This document shows, in pieces, positions 1 through 10,547 of a DNA stretch of 64,000 bases; positions within the stretch are counted from its first letter, which is position 1; the number at the start of each line of letters is the position of its first letter. This DNA comes from Pseudolabrys sp. (GTDB lineage: Bacteria; Pseudomonadota; Alphaproteobacteria; Rhizobiales; Xanthobacteraceae), in contig JADGGK010000008.1 in assembly GCA_019689975.1 (NCBI GenBank), positions 1-64,000 of the forward strand, read 5' to 3'. A program made the translations under genes and the position numbers. The notes under the pieces were generated by a model. The model saw only the letters and a program-made list of their open reading frames with translations. It made no database searches and was not told the DNA's origin.

Positions 1-284
1 AAAATCAATTGACTGCGGCAGTAATGCCGACCGAGACCATGATCATCGTGACGGCTATCGTGGTGAGCTTCTGATCGCCCCCGGTGTTCCTTGCCCGGGT
101 CGATTTGCGCGCCCGCGGTCCGTCAAATGGGCACCTTGTTCCGATCGGTTTGAATCGGCTGGCTCACGGGCGAGGAACCCGATCAAGGGCGCGGCAGCGA
201 TCAAGCCTCGGCATCGTCGACTGCCGATCGCTTCGCCCTCGCGTTGCTCCGGACCGCCATGGCGGACCGTCGCCCGCGCGGACG
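1..284. other. Left edge, no confident gene
   Basis: No convincing coding region was found here. A short plus-strand reading frame from the ATG at 23 to a stop near 75 encodes about 17 hydrophobic residues (MPTETMIIVTAIVVSF). It could be the start of a truncated small membrane protein, but nothing downstream continues it in frame. Longer open frames across this stretch have the arginine-rich composition of GC-rich shadow frames. Confidence 0.4.
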
Positions 285-455
285 CTACTCGTCGATCATG
301 AAGGGAAAGCGGCGTTCCGCCATGCGCGCAAGTTCTTTCGCCTCGGCGATTACCTCGGCCGCAGCGCAGAGCGCTGCGGCGAGGCGCGCCAAAGCAACGG
401 ACGGCAAGGTCCAGAGCTTGAACCACGGCGGGGAACGGAAGGCCAGGGTAGACAT
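285..455 (-). CDS. Small hypothetical protein, 56 aa
   Basis: Short open frame beginning at the ATG at 455 (MSTLAFRSPPWFKLWTLP). It has a Trp/Phe-rich N-terminus, a long amphipathic alanine-rich helix (about residues 19-48) and an RRFPF-like tail. The layout recalls small unannotated proteins common in Bradyrhizobium relatives, but this is from memory of general style and no family is assigned. It starts 27 bases after the stop of the 71-aa gene upstream, so the two may be one transcript. A TTG at 485 would add ten residues. The ribosome-binding site is weak (GAAGCGAG). It could also be a chance frame. Confidence 0.45.
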   Translation of the reverse strand: MSTLAFRSPPWFKLWTLPSVALARLAAALCAAAEVIAEAKELARMAERRFPFMIDE

Positions 456-481
456 TGCGTGCTCGCTTCGGTCGGGAGGTG

Positions 482-697
482 TCAACGACGATTAAGGAAG
501 CGGCGCTCGATCTCGCGCTCGGTCTCGTCGGTGAACTTGCCGCCATTCTGCAGGTAAATTGCAATCTCGCGCTCGGCACGCCGCATATTGGCCTCGGCGA
601 TGGCATTGAGCAGACGCGTCCAGATGCTCGGCTTGGCGGAGCTGCTCTTGCCGACGGCAAGCGCGGATGCGGCCGGGATCGTACGTGCATGAGCCAT
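482..697 (-). CDS. Small hypothetical protein, 71 aa, likely PhaR-box regulated
   Basis: The frame starts at an ATG with a strong Shine-Dalgarno AAGGAGA eight bases upstream (on the plus strand, tctcctt just right of 700), which makes this a credible gene. The protein has an Ala/Ser-rich N-terminus and a charged helical second half (IAEANMRRAEREIAIYLQNG, then TDETEREIERRFL). There is no signal peptide or membrane segment. No family is recognised. Two identical 11-bp palindromes lie 52-84 bases upstream of the start and match the PhaR consensus of polyhydroxybutyrate regulation. This suggests, without proof, expression tied to carbon-storage metabolism. The 56-aa gene follows downstream. Confidence 0.7.
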   Translation of the reverse strand: MAHARTIPAASALAVGKSSSAKPSIWTRLLNAIAEANMRRAEREIAIYLQNGGKFTDETEREIERRFLNRR

Positions 698-1334
698 GGA
701 ACCATTCTCCTTTTCGGCCCCAGGCGTCCCCTCCTCTTTTTCTTTTTATTGCACTGCAATATAGATTATTTTGCACTGCAAAGTAGGGGTTTTCTTGCAT
801 GTATTCCATGCGCCAGGCGAGGAACGCGGTTAGCGCACCGTTAACTGCTCGTCATAAGCCAACCCCGCTTCGATCGGGCCGATGTCGCTAGCCAGCCCTG
901 CTCCGATCGGGCTGACGTCCCTGTGATGACCTCGAACTGCCGCTGCGGGAGCCCGGGAGCCGGACCCCCGATCGGCCGGGCCGACGCGCTCCGCTTGCCC
1001 TCCGTTACCGACCCAGCGGCACCGCATGGCCTGGACATGTCGCCCTGATTGTGCACTGCAACGCAATTCGGTGGATCTTGCGGTGACGGAACCTGCGCGC
1101 CGCATTCCATGCCCATGTGGCATGCTTGGCATGCCAAGCGGCGCGGGATGTCGCGCCTTGCCTGCGTCAACCGCCCAACGATGCGGCCGAGCGGAGGTTT
1201 TCGCGCATTTGATCCCGACCAGCGGCGACCGGCCGTTGCGCGAGAGCATGCACTCCGCGCTGTTCGTCAGAGGTCGCGGCGCCATCTTCGCGGGTGTGCT
1301 TGATGCTTCGGTTGCGGATAGGGGCCCGCTGCGC
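698..1334. other. Intergenic region with PhaR-like boxes and a 33-nt tandem repeat
   Basis: No gene is supported. Besides the paired boxes at 749-781 there is a third core TGCACTGCA at 1052-1060. An imperfect 33-nt tandem duplication lies at 859-891 and 892-924 (about 25 of 33 positions identical, both with CGATCGGGC in the middle). Long open frames here carry no recognisable domain and lack ribosome-binding sites. Confidence 0.5.
749..781. promoter_or_regulatory. Pair of PhaR-like palindromes TTGCACTGCAA
   Basis: Two exact copies of the 11-bp palindrome TTGCACTGCAA lie at 749-759 and 771-781, centres 22 bp apart (about two helical turns). They sit in AT-rich DNA upstream of the 71-aa gene. 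Each core TGCACTGCA fits TGCRNYGCA, the motif I recall for PhaR of Bradyrhizobium. Binding by PhaR is inference. Confidence 0.6.
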
Positions 1335-2153
1335 CTATTCCCTCAGCTTCTTCGCAAAGAACACGATCGTCTTGCGATAGATCAAGGCCCTGTTCCATTC
1401 GCGCATCGCCGCAAAATTGTCCGTGCCCTCGTCATAGGGCGCGCCGGCGCGCCAACCATTCGCTTTCAAAAGATTGGCGGTCGATGCGAGCACGTCGGGA
1501 ACCGAGTGCCGGAGGTCGACGCGGCCGTCGCCGTCGAAATCGACGCCGTACTTGATGTAGGAGGACGGCAGGAACTGGGTCTGACCGATCTCACCGGCAT
1601 TGGCACCGACGAGATCGCGCAACGGCAAGTCACCGCGTTGCACGATTCTGAGCGCGGCGATGAGTTCGGACTGGAACAGTTCCGGGCGCCGGCAGTCATG
1701 CGCCAGTGTTGCGAGCGTGCGCACGACCGGCAGGTGCCCCATATCGCCGGCGCCGTTGTCGCTCTCGAGCGTCCAGATCGCGACCAGAATTTCCCTCGGC
1801 ACGCCAAACTGGCGTTCGATGCGCGCGAGCAGTTGCGCGTAGCGTGTCATCATCGCTCTCGCGCGCTTGATGCGCGCTGGCGTGACACGCGTTGCAGCGT
1901 AGCGTTCGAAGCTCTGGCGGAAGGTTCCGTGCTGGCGGCGATCAAAGGCGAGCACGGCCGGATCGGGTGCCAGTCCTGCGAAAGCCTCGCGCACGACGCT
2001 TGGGGAGATGCCGGCGGCTTCCGCATCTTGGCCCATCGCGGCGAGAAAAGTGCTGAAATTGCCGCCGCAAGGGGCACCTCGGGCCGACATGGCGGTCACG
2101 AATAGGCACACTGCGGTCGCACAGACGCGCGAGCTCAGGCAGAGCATCGTCAT
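1335..2153 (-). CDS. Lytic murein transglycosylase, MltB type
   Basis: Cleaves the MurNAc-GlcNAc bond of peptidoglycan, leaving 1,6-anhydro ends, in the periplasm. From the ATG at 2153 the product is 272 aa with an N-terminal signal peptide (MTMLCLSSRVCATAVCLFVTAMSARG). The MltB-type domain fills the rest: VPREILVAIWTLES carries the expected catalytic Glu (about residue 130), followed by the AGEIGQTQFLPSSY motif and a DFDGDGRVDL segment. The frame stays open to 2219, but the earlier start would put charged residues before the signal peptide. There is no C-terminal peptidoglycan-binding domain, as in many alphaproteobacterial homologues. It stands alone, with no obvious operon partner. Confidence 0.88.
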   Translation of the reverse strand: MTMLCLSSRVCATAVCLFVTAMSARGAPCGGNFSTFLAAMGQDAEAAGISPSVVREAFAGLAPDPAVLAFDRRQHGTFRQSFERYAATRVTPARIKRARAMMTRYAQLLARIERQFGVPREILVAIWTLESDNGAGDMGHLPVVRTLATLAHDCRRPELFQSELIAALRIVQRGDLPLRDLVGANAGEIGQTQFLPSSYIKYGVDFDGDGRVDLRHSVPDVLASTANLLKANGWRAGAPYDEGTDNFAAMREWNRALIYRKTIVFFAKKLRE

Positions 2154-2460
2154 ACTCCTCGTGCGCTCAGCATGGCACGGCGCCTTCGTCCAAAAAAAGG
2201 CGCGTGTGTGCGCGATCATTTCCTTTTCTACCTCCGCAGACTTAGATCGGGGGCGTCGGTCGCGTTCCTGCGCCGCTCTCGAGACGCATCACGATGTCGC
2301 GCCGTTGCGCCGTATCGGTTCGCGCGCCGAACGCGACGCCGGTTCGTCCTCCCGTCCCTCTAGCGAGCCAATGTCCGAAAGCGCGGCACGAGCTCCCTGC
2401 GCCCCCGTCGCATTTCACGCGATGCCGGGCGCCGCCATCCTTCCCGCGGGAATGCGCCTG
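2154..2460. other. Gap between transglycosylase and GYD gene
   Basis: No gene was seen. On the minus strand a small GCGC stem-loop (2200-2213) is followed by seven T (plus-strand A run 2192-2198). It might serve as a weak terminator for the GYD gene. Confidence 0.3.
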
Positions 2461-2739
2461 CTAAGCCGCGATTCGGTCGAATTCCTCGATCGTGACCGCC
2501 GGCATGGTCGTGAAGGCGATTCCGGTGAGTTTTGCCAGTGCCGCGGACGTCGCCATCGCGCGCGCGGTATCGGGTAAATCGACGATCATCACCAAGTCGA
2601 CCTCGCCCAGCGCGGCATAACCCGCTTTCAGTTCGCCTCCGTTCTTCTTGATCAGCGCTTTGACCTCCTCCGTGCGCTTGGCGCTGATGCCTTTCAGACC
2701 CTCGACCGAATATCTGCCCAACATCAAATAGGTGGCCAT
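2461..2739 (-). CDS. GYD domain protein
   Basis: A 92-aa cytosolic protein starting at the ATG at 2739 (MATYLMLGRYSVEGLKGISA). It matches the GYD domain family, ferredoxin-like alpha/beta proteins of unknown function common in rhizobia. Visible features are the YLMLGRYS strand, KRTEEVKALIKKNGGELKAGYAALGEVDLVMIVDLPD in segments, and the TTMPAVTIEEFDRI tail. The frame extends upstream to 2883, but that part is Arg/Cys-rich and unlike the family. A conserved Gly-Glu-Val-Asp turn (about residues 46-49) supports the assignment. The role is unknown. Confidence 0.82.
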   Translation of the reverse strand: MATYLMLGRYSVEGLKGISAKRTEEVKALIKKNGGELKAGYAALGEVDLVMIVDLPDTARAMATSAALAKLTGIAFTTMPAVTIEEFDRIAA

Positions 2740-3106
2740 GACGACCTCTCCCACGGACAAGCGGCGCATGCGCCCCGACAGCGCCGAGCAAATTATGCGC
2801 AAATTATAGGCCATTTCCGCCCGCAAGAAACATCCCCGGCGACACCAAGAAACGCGGCGCCAGGTCGAAAGGCCGCGGCGCAAGAACCCTAATTCGCCAC
2901 CACCAACCTTGTTTTAGCCATACCCATGAGACCGTCGCCGTGCCCGTCCCGGCGATGATCATCGCCTTGGAACGGCCGGATCGGCGGTTGCACGGAGCTC
3001 GAGCGGCGCGTGGTGACCGGTCTCGGCGACCGCGGACGATTTTGCGAGGAGCTTGATCCGTTGGTCCCGGTCAAAAAGAAAGACCGCCCGGGGACTGTCG
3101 TCGCTG
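2740..3106. other. Gap between GYD gene and rpoD
   Basis: No gene, RNA or clear terminator could be supported in this stretch. The minus-strand open frame at 2889-3074 has no recognisable features. Confidence 0.4.
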
Positions 3107-5266
<2,160 letters not shown>

Positions 5267-5494
5267 CCGCCCTTTCGCACGCTCGTAAGATCATCCTGGG
5301 CAAGAACCTTGGGGCAAGAGCCTTGCCGCCGGAGCCGGCGACTGCCACCCGCGCGGGGGGAGCCGGTCCCGAATCAGGTTCCTCACTGCCATGGAGCCCT
5401 TTAAGCTCCGATTAACCCAAAAACACCGCTGAAATCGACTCTCTTCTGCCTTATCTTTGCCGCTCCGCCCCAACGATGGCGGTCCACTCCGGAT

Positions 5495-7411
5495 TCACGG
5501 GCCACGGGTACCCCGGCCTGAGGAGGCTCCGAAACCCTCGATCAGGGCCTCGGTCCCCTCCATCCGCTCGAGGCGTGCCTTCACATCCACCAGACGGAGA
5601 TAGTTGCTCTCGCTGCTGTCTTGGCCGAGCGCCTGTTCGGCAGCCTTGAGTTCCTTAATTAGTGAATGCCATTGGCGATGCAAGCCGATTAATTGGTTCC
5701 ACGTGACGAGCACGTCTTCGGGCGCGGCCCCCGGCCCGGCGCCCCAAACCGAGGCGGTGGTGATTGCGGCCTCGATGCGAGCGACGACCTCCCCCAGTCC
5801 ACGCGCGGCCAGTTCCGCCCTTACGTCAGCCGAATCCGCCGCCTCCACATGCGCTGCAATATCGATGAGCGCGGATTTCAATCGTTCGGCCTCGGCATGA
5901 CGGAACTCTAGCGAGGCCAGCTCCTCCAAATGGTCATGCAGGAGCCAGGGATGATTGAGCGCCGCCTTGAGGATCAAGGCCTCGCGCCGCGGAACGGCGC
6001 CGCGCCCGCGATAAAGCGGGCTTGCGGTGAGCTGCTCGCTGACGACGACATAGGATGCGCCCGCGACCGTCGGCCATGAGCCTCCTTGCCGTGGGCCGCC
6101 ACGCCGGTCTCGCCGCAACCGGCCGTCGCGGGCCGTCACGAGAGGCGCGAAATACCGTGCCAGGCGTGCGCTGAATTCCTGCCGGTAATATCGGCGCACC
6201 GTCTCGTCCGCGATGTTGGCAACGATTGAGTTGAGACGTGCCTCGAGCGCCGCCCGCTGTTCCGGCGTGCCGAAGCTGCGGCCCTCGGTTTCCCGAGCCC
6301 AAAGCAGGTCGGCAAGCGGGCGGGCAGCTCCGATCAGGTCGGCCGCCGCCTCGCGCCCGCCCGCGCGCACCAGGTCATCCGGATCCTGTCCCGGCGGCAA
6401 CGCCGCGAACTTCAGGCTCTTGCCGGGCGCGAGCCGTGACAAGGCGAGGTCGGCGGCGCGGTAGGCGGCACGCAGACCCGCCGCATCCCCATCGAAACAG
6501 AGCACCGGTTCGTCCGCCATTTTCCAAATGAGCGCCAATTGATCTTCGGTGAGCGCGGTGCCGAGCGGCGCCACGGTGGCCGGGAAACCGGCGTCGACCA
6601 TGGCGATGACGTCGATATAGCCTTCGACCGCGACGACGGTGGCCCCTTGATGCGCGGCCTGCCGCGCGGCGGCGATATTGTAGAGCGTCGCGCCCTTGCG
6701 GAAGAGCGAGGTCTCCGGCGAATTGATGTATTTGGCCGATGCGTCCTTATCCAGCGCACGGCCGCCGAAGGCGATGATGCGGTTGCGCAGATCCGTGATC
6801 GGAAACATCACGCGGTCGCGGAAACGGTCGTAAGGCAACGCCACGCCATCGCCCGTCACGAGCAGGCCGGCCTCGACCATGTCCTCGACCGTGACACCTT
6901 GATTGCCAAGATGTTCCTTGAGCGCGAAGCGTTCGTTCGGCGCGTAGCCGAGCCGGAACCTGAGCTGGATCGCCGGGTCGAGTCCGCGATCGGCAAGATA
7001 ACCGCGCGCTCTGGCACCCAGCCGCGAGGCGAGCGTCGCTTCGAAAAACTTGGCTGCCAGCTCCATTACCTCGAAGAGCGTCTTGCGCCGCGCCGCGTCC
7101 GCCTCCTCTTCGCGCGAAGGCTTGGGCAGCGGCAGGCCGGCCATCTGCGCAAGGCGCTCGACCGCCTCGGGAAACGTTACCCCTTCGGTCTCCATCACGA
7201 AATCGAAGATGCTGCCGTTCTTCTGGGCGGAGAAATCGAACCAGGCCTGTTTCTGATCATTCACGAAGAACGACGGCGTCTTCTCCTTGTTGAAGGGCGA
7301 CAGGCCTTTCCATTCGCGACCTGCACGCACGAGCTTGACGCGCCGTCCGACGACCTCCGAGACCGGAAGCCGGGCCTTCAGCTCGTCAAGGAATTGCGGC
7401 GGAAAACGCAT
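5495..7411 (-). CDS. dnaG: DNA primase DnaG, zinc-binding residues replaced
   Basis: Makes RNA primers for chromosome replication. The 638-aa product has an N-terminal primase domain, a TOPRIM domain (VVAVEGYIDVIAMVDAG with the acidic Glu, then CFDGDAAG with the metal-binding Asp pair, about residues 250-320) and a helical DnaB-binding C-terminus. The N-terminal module, normally a CHC2 zinc ribbon, aligns well but has no ligands. CPFH is replaced by SPFN (GLSPFNKEKTPSFFVND) and HCFGC by FDFSAQ, so no zinc site is expected. I believe related Rhizobiales share this loss, but did not check. Gene order yqeY-dnaG-rpoD matches the classical cluster. Confidence 0.96.
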   Translation of the reverse strand: MRFPPQFLDELKARLPVSEVVGRRVKLVRAGREWKGLSPFNKEKTPSFFVNDQKQAWFDFSAQKNGSIFDFVMETEGVTFPEAVERLAQMAGLPLPKPSREEEADAARRKTLFEVMELAAKFFEATLASRLGARARGYLADRGLDPAIQLRFRLGYAPNERFALKEHLGNQGVTVEDMVEAGLLVTGDGVALPYDRFRDRVMFPITDLRNRIIAFGGRALDKDASAKYINSPETSLFRKGATLYNIAAARQAAHQGATVVAVEGYIDVIAMVDAGFPATVAPLGTALTEDQLALIWKMADEPVLCFDGDAAGLRAAYRAADLALSRLAPGKSLKFAALPPGQDPDDLVRAGGREAAADLIGAARPLADLLWARETEGRSFGTPEQRAALEARLNSIVANIADETVRRYYRQEFSARLARYFAPLVTARDGRLRRDRRGGPRQGGSWPTVAGASYVVVSEQLTASPLYRGRGAVPRREALILKAALNHPWLLHDHLEELASLEFRHAEAERLKSALIDIAAHVEAADSADVRAELAARGLGEVVARIEAAITTASVWGAGPGAAPEDVLVTWNQLIGLHRQWHSLIKELKAAEQALGQDSSESNYLRLVDVKARLERMEGTEALIEGFGASSGRGTRGP

Positions 7412-7614
7412 GCCCTGCTCGCGCGAATCAGCGCGCCGATCATACCGCCGCGAATTGCGGCTTGCCGGTGCCCACCCCGGCCGCCAGGAATTCGCAGCCT
7501 TTTCCTAGTTTTCCACAGAGGATAAAGGCGGGCGGCGCCTCGCCGGCCGCCGTGCGCGTCTTGGCCCGACAATGGAACCAGCCCAGCGGCCTTGAGCGCG
7601 CGGGGGCCGCCGGA

Positions 7615-8070
7615 TCAGCCCGACAGCCTCGCCTTCACCAGCGCGCTCGCCTTGGCCATGTCCATCTGCCCCGCGTGTTTTGCCCGCAGCACGCCGATGA
7701 CCTTGCCCATGTCCTTGATGCTGGTCGCGCCGATCTCGTTGATGGCGGCGCTGATGGCCGACATCATCTCGGCCTCCGACATCTGTTTCGGCAGATAGCC
7801 GGATATGATGGCAATCTCTTCCTCTTCCTGTTGCACCAAGTCGGCGCGACCGCCTTTCTTGTAGAGTTCGACCGATTCCTGCCGCTGCTTGATCATCTTT
7901 TGCAGCAGCGCCAGCACCTCCGCGTCGCCGAGCGGCGGCCGACCCTGGCCGCGTGCTTCGACATCGGCATTCTTGAGCGCCGCATTGATCAGGCGCAGCG
8001 TCGAAACCGCACGCTCGTTCCTTGCTTTCAACGCCGCGGCCAAGGCCTTGTTGATGTCGTCACGGAGCAT
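7615..8070 (-). CDS. yqeY: GatB/YqeY domain protein
   Basis: A 151-aa protein of the YqeY family, related to the tail domain of the amidotransferase subunit GatB and thought to contact tRNA. Typical features are MLRDDINKALAAALKARNER, LRLINAALKNADVEARG, the PPLGDAEVLALLQKMIKQRQ helix and YLPKQMSEAEMMSAISAAI. The ending matches the family (DMGKVIGVLRAKHAGQMDMAKAS split across two helices). It lies upstream of dnaG and rpoD on the same strand, an arrangement seen in many alphaproteobacteria, and is divergent from carA. The exact function is not established. Confidence 0.93.
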   Translation of the reverse strand: MLRDDINKALAAALKARNERAVSTLRLINAALKNADVEARGQGRPPLGDAEVLALLQKMIKQRQESVELYKKGGRADLVQQEEEEIAIISGYLPKQMSEAEMMSAISAAINEIGATSIKDMGKVIGVLRAKHAGQMDMAKASALVKARLSG

Positions 8071-8258
8071 GATCTTCCTTCAACGAATTGCGGGAGCGGC
8101 CCACGGATCCCGGCACCGCAGCACGAGAACCGGCAGGGTGCAACCCCGGAAAACGCCATCAAAAGCACGGAACTTCGGTCTTGCGGGAGCCGGCTGCATC
8201 GCCGCGAATTTCAGGGCGTCAACCCCAAGGCGGGCAGATCGGCCGGCGCACCAACGTT

Positions 8259-8287
8259 TTGACGCCGACCGCCGAAAGGCCTATCTA
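8259..8287 (+). promoter_or_regulatory. Predicted sigma-70 promoter of carA
   Basis: TTGACG (8259-8264) and TATCTA (8282-8287) are separated by exactly 17 bp. The start point expected about seven bases downstream falls at 8294, one base before the carA ATG at 8295, implying a leaderless or nearly leaderless mRNA. Confidence 0.6.
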
Positions 8288-8294
8288 GGTTTTG

Positions 8295-9491
8295 ATGACG
8301 GTCGAACAAGCCAGTAACGGCTGGAGCGAAACCCCACCCACCGCCCTTCTGGTGTTGGCCGACGGGACCGTGCTTGAAGGCCACGGCCTCGGCGCGTCGG
8401 GCCACGCCGTCGGCGAGGTATGTTTCAATACCGCCATGACCGGCTATCAGGAGATCATGACCGACCCCTCCTATGCCGGTCAGATCATTACCTTCACTTT
8501 TCCCCATATCGGCAATGTCGGCTCCAACGAGGAGGATATCGAGACCGTCAACCTCGCCGCAACCCCGGGCGCACGCGGCGTCATCCTGCACAGCGCGATC
8601 ACGCGGCCTTCGAACTATCGGGCCACGCGCCACCTTGACGACTGGCTCAAGGCGCGCGGGATCATCGGTCTTTCCGGCATCGACACGCGCGCGCTCACCG
8701 CGTTGATCCGCGAAAAAGGGATGCCCAATGCCGTGATCGCGCACGCGCCGGACGGACGTTTCGATCTTCCGGCGCTCAAGAAGGCAGCGCGTGAATGGCC
8801 AGGCCTTGTCGGCATGGATCTCGTGCCGACGGTAACCTGCGGTCAGCGCTTCACCTGGGACGAGACGCCGTGGGTCTGGGGCAAGGGCTACGGGCGACAG
8901 CAGGATCCGCAATTCCACGTCGTTGCCATCGATTACGGTATCAAGCGCAACATCCTGCGGATGCTCGCCGGTGCCGGCTGCAAGGTGACGGTGGTGCCGG
9001 CGACGACCTCCGCCGAAGATATTCTGGCGTTGCAACCTGACGGGGTGTTCCTGTCGAATGGTCCAGGCGATCCAGCGGCCACGGGCAAATATGCCGTGCC
9101 GGTGATCAAGACCATCGTCGAGTCCGGTACGCCGACTTTCGGCATTTGCCTCGGTCATCAATTACTCGGCATCGCGCTGGGCGCCCGAACAATAAAGATG
9201 CATCAAGGCCATCACGGCGCCAATCACCCGGTGAAGGATCTCACCACCGGCAAGGTCGAGATCACCTCGATGAATCACGGCTTTGCCATCGACAAGGATA
9301 CGCTGCCAAACAATGTCGACGAGACTCACGTGTCGCTGTTTGACGGCTCCAATTGCGGTATCGCGCTGAGGGACAGACCGGTATTCTCGGTGCAGTACCA
9401 TCCCGAAGCCTCGCCGGGACCGCGCGACAGCCATTATCTGTTCGTCCGTTTCATCGACATGATGCGCCAGTCCAAACGGAAAATCGCATAA
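8295..9491 (+). CDS. carA: Carbamoyl-phosphate synthase small (glutaminase) subunit
   Basis: Hydrolyses glutamine and passes ammonia to CarB to form carbamoyl phosphate for arginine and pyrimidine synthesis. The product is 398 aa. The N-terminal CPSase domain ([40 protein letters not shown]) is followed by a class I glutamine amidotransferase domain. Its nucleophile Cys lies in [15 protein letters not shown] (about residue 285) and the His-Glu pair in [18 protein letters not shown] precedes the ATG by one codon, but ATG is the likely start. The next Met lies inside the conserved domain, so the start is fixed near 8295. No good Shine-Dalgarno is present. carB is 2.2 kb downstream rather than adjacent, with three unrelated genes between. 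Confidence 0.97.
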   Translation: MTVEQASNGWSETPPTALLVLADGTVLEGHGLGASGHAVGEVCFNTAMTGYQEIMTDPSYAGQIITFTFPHIGNVGSNEEDIETVNLAATPGARGVILHSAITRPSNYRATRHLDDWLKARGIIGLSGIDTRALTALIREKGMPNAVIAHAPDGRFDLPALKKAAREWPGLVGMDLVPTVTCGQRFTWDETPWVWGKGYGRQQDPQFHVVAIDYGIKRNILRMLAGAGCKVTVVPATTSAEDILALQPDGVFLSNGPGDPAATGKYAVPVIKTIVESGTPTFGICLGHQLLGIALGARTIKMHQGHHGANHPVKDLTTGKVEITSMNHGFAIDKDTLPNNVDETHVSLFDGSNCGIALRDRPVFSVQYHPEASPGPRDSHYLFVRFIDMMRQSKRKIA

Positions 9492-9912
9492 GGACATCGC
9501 CTGAGGATAAGGGGTCGATCTTGCCGCATGCTCGGCAACTCGTGACATCCGCAAGCCGGGCTGCCGCTCGAACTCAGCCTCCGATCGTGAACCGGGGCAC
9601 GGATCGGATCAAAAAATCCTGACGCGGCTTGATCCGTCCTTTCCTGGGAACGGCTCGAAGCACGAAACGCATAGTGCTCCCGGCCGCATCCGGTCCGGGC
9701 GCGGAAATCCTGTTGGCGCTAGAGCGGATTGCGGCAACATTGACCCGTCATTGCCCTTGCAGCATCGGTCGGTCATGGCGGGCCCGAGCAAAGCGACAGC
9801 GAGGCAATCCGGAATTGATATACTGGCCCTGGATTGGTGCCTCGCGCCGCTGCGGCGCTTTTCGTCAAGGCGGTGCCGATTCGATGCCATCGGAACCTGA
9901 CCGGGCAAAAAC
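9492..9912. other. Gap between carA and the cupin gene
   Basis: No gene is supported. An 8-bp inverted repeat (CGGATCAA at 9605-9612 with TTGATCCG at 9629-9636) is followed by a short pyrimidine run and may help end carA transcription, but the loop is long and the T run poor. Confidence 0.3.
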
Positions 9913-10431
9913 ATGCCGCCGCCGACTCCGCTCGTGTTCCACTTTGCCGACGACGGGCTGGTACCGAACAATCGGCTGCCGCTACTGATCTACAGAGGGG
10001 CCTTCGAACTTGCAGACCTGCGTGACCCGGAGGCGATCATCGAGCGGGTATTTCGGGAGAACGGCTGGGGTCGGGAGATGTGGCGCAACGGAATCTATCC
10101 GTTTACCCACTTTCACTCGATGATCCACGAGGCGCTCGGGGTCGCGCGCGGCCGCGCCAGGGTGCGCTTCGGCGGAGAGGCTGGAGCGACGCTCGAACTG
10201 ATCGCGGGGGACGTCGCGGTGTTGCCCGCCGGTACCGGTCATCAGGCGCTTTGGACGAGCCCCGACCTGTCAGTAATAGGGTCTTATCCGCCCGGCGGGA
10301 CTTACAATCTTTGCCGTGCGGGCGGAGCCGAGCATGCCGCCGCGGTCAAGGTCATCCCGCACGTGCCGCTGCCGACGAGCGATCCGGTGCGGGGCCGGAA
10401 GGGCCCCTTGACGGCGTTGTGGCGCGCGTGA
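9913..10431 (+). CDS. Cupin-fold protein (YjlB-like)
   Basis: A 172-aa cytosolic protein with a single cupin domain. The metal-binding motif 1 is visible as FTHFHSMIHEALGVARG, with His-x-His and a downstream Glu, and motif 2 as LPAGTGHQAL with the last His (about residue 115). The N-terminal part (RLPLLIYRGAF, FRENGWGREMWRNGIYPF) resembles the YjlB/YlbA-like cupin group of unknown substrate. The C-terminal stretch ends in VPLPTSDPVRGRKGPLTALW, a pattern I associate with that group. It precedes the methyltransferase gene on the same strand by about 115 bases. Metal and reaction cannot be told from sequence. Confidence 0.82.
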   Translation: MPPPTPLVFHFADDGLVPNNRLPLLIYRGAFELADLRDPEAIIERVFRENGWGREMWRNGIYPFTHFHSMIHEALGVARGRARVRFGGEAGATLELIAGDVAVLPAGTGHQALWTSPDLSVIGSYPPGGTYNLCRAGGAEHAAAVKVIPHVPLPTSDPVRGRKGPLTALWRA

Positions 10432-10547
10432 GCGTGCCGCGGCTTGGAAGTTTTGGCTTCCGTCCCGCCGCAATTCATGACAGGTGGGCGGGCGAAGGAG
10501 GTCGTCGTGCGGGCAATTGACTGGCGCACGGCGCGCTACGAGATGCG

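Noticed and set aside
23-75. Possible 17-residue hydrophobic peptide at the window start
   Set aside because: Too short and unsupported by context to call a gene or a pseudogene.
1026-2105. 359-codon plus-strand frame
   Set aside because: It is antisense to the lytic transglycosylase, which has clear family motifs; the plus frame has none.
9605-9636. Inverted repeat after carA as a terminator
   Set aside because: The loop is 16 bases and there is no clean T run, so it is noted but not called a terminator.
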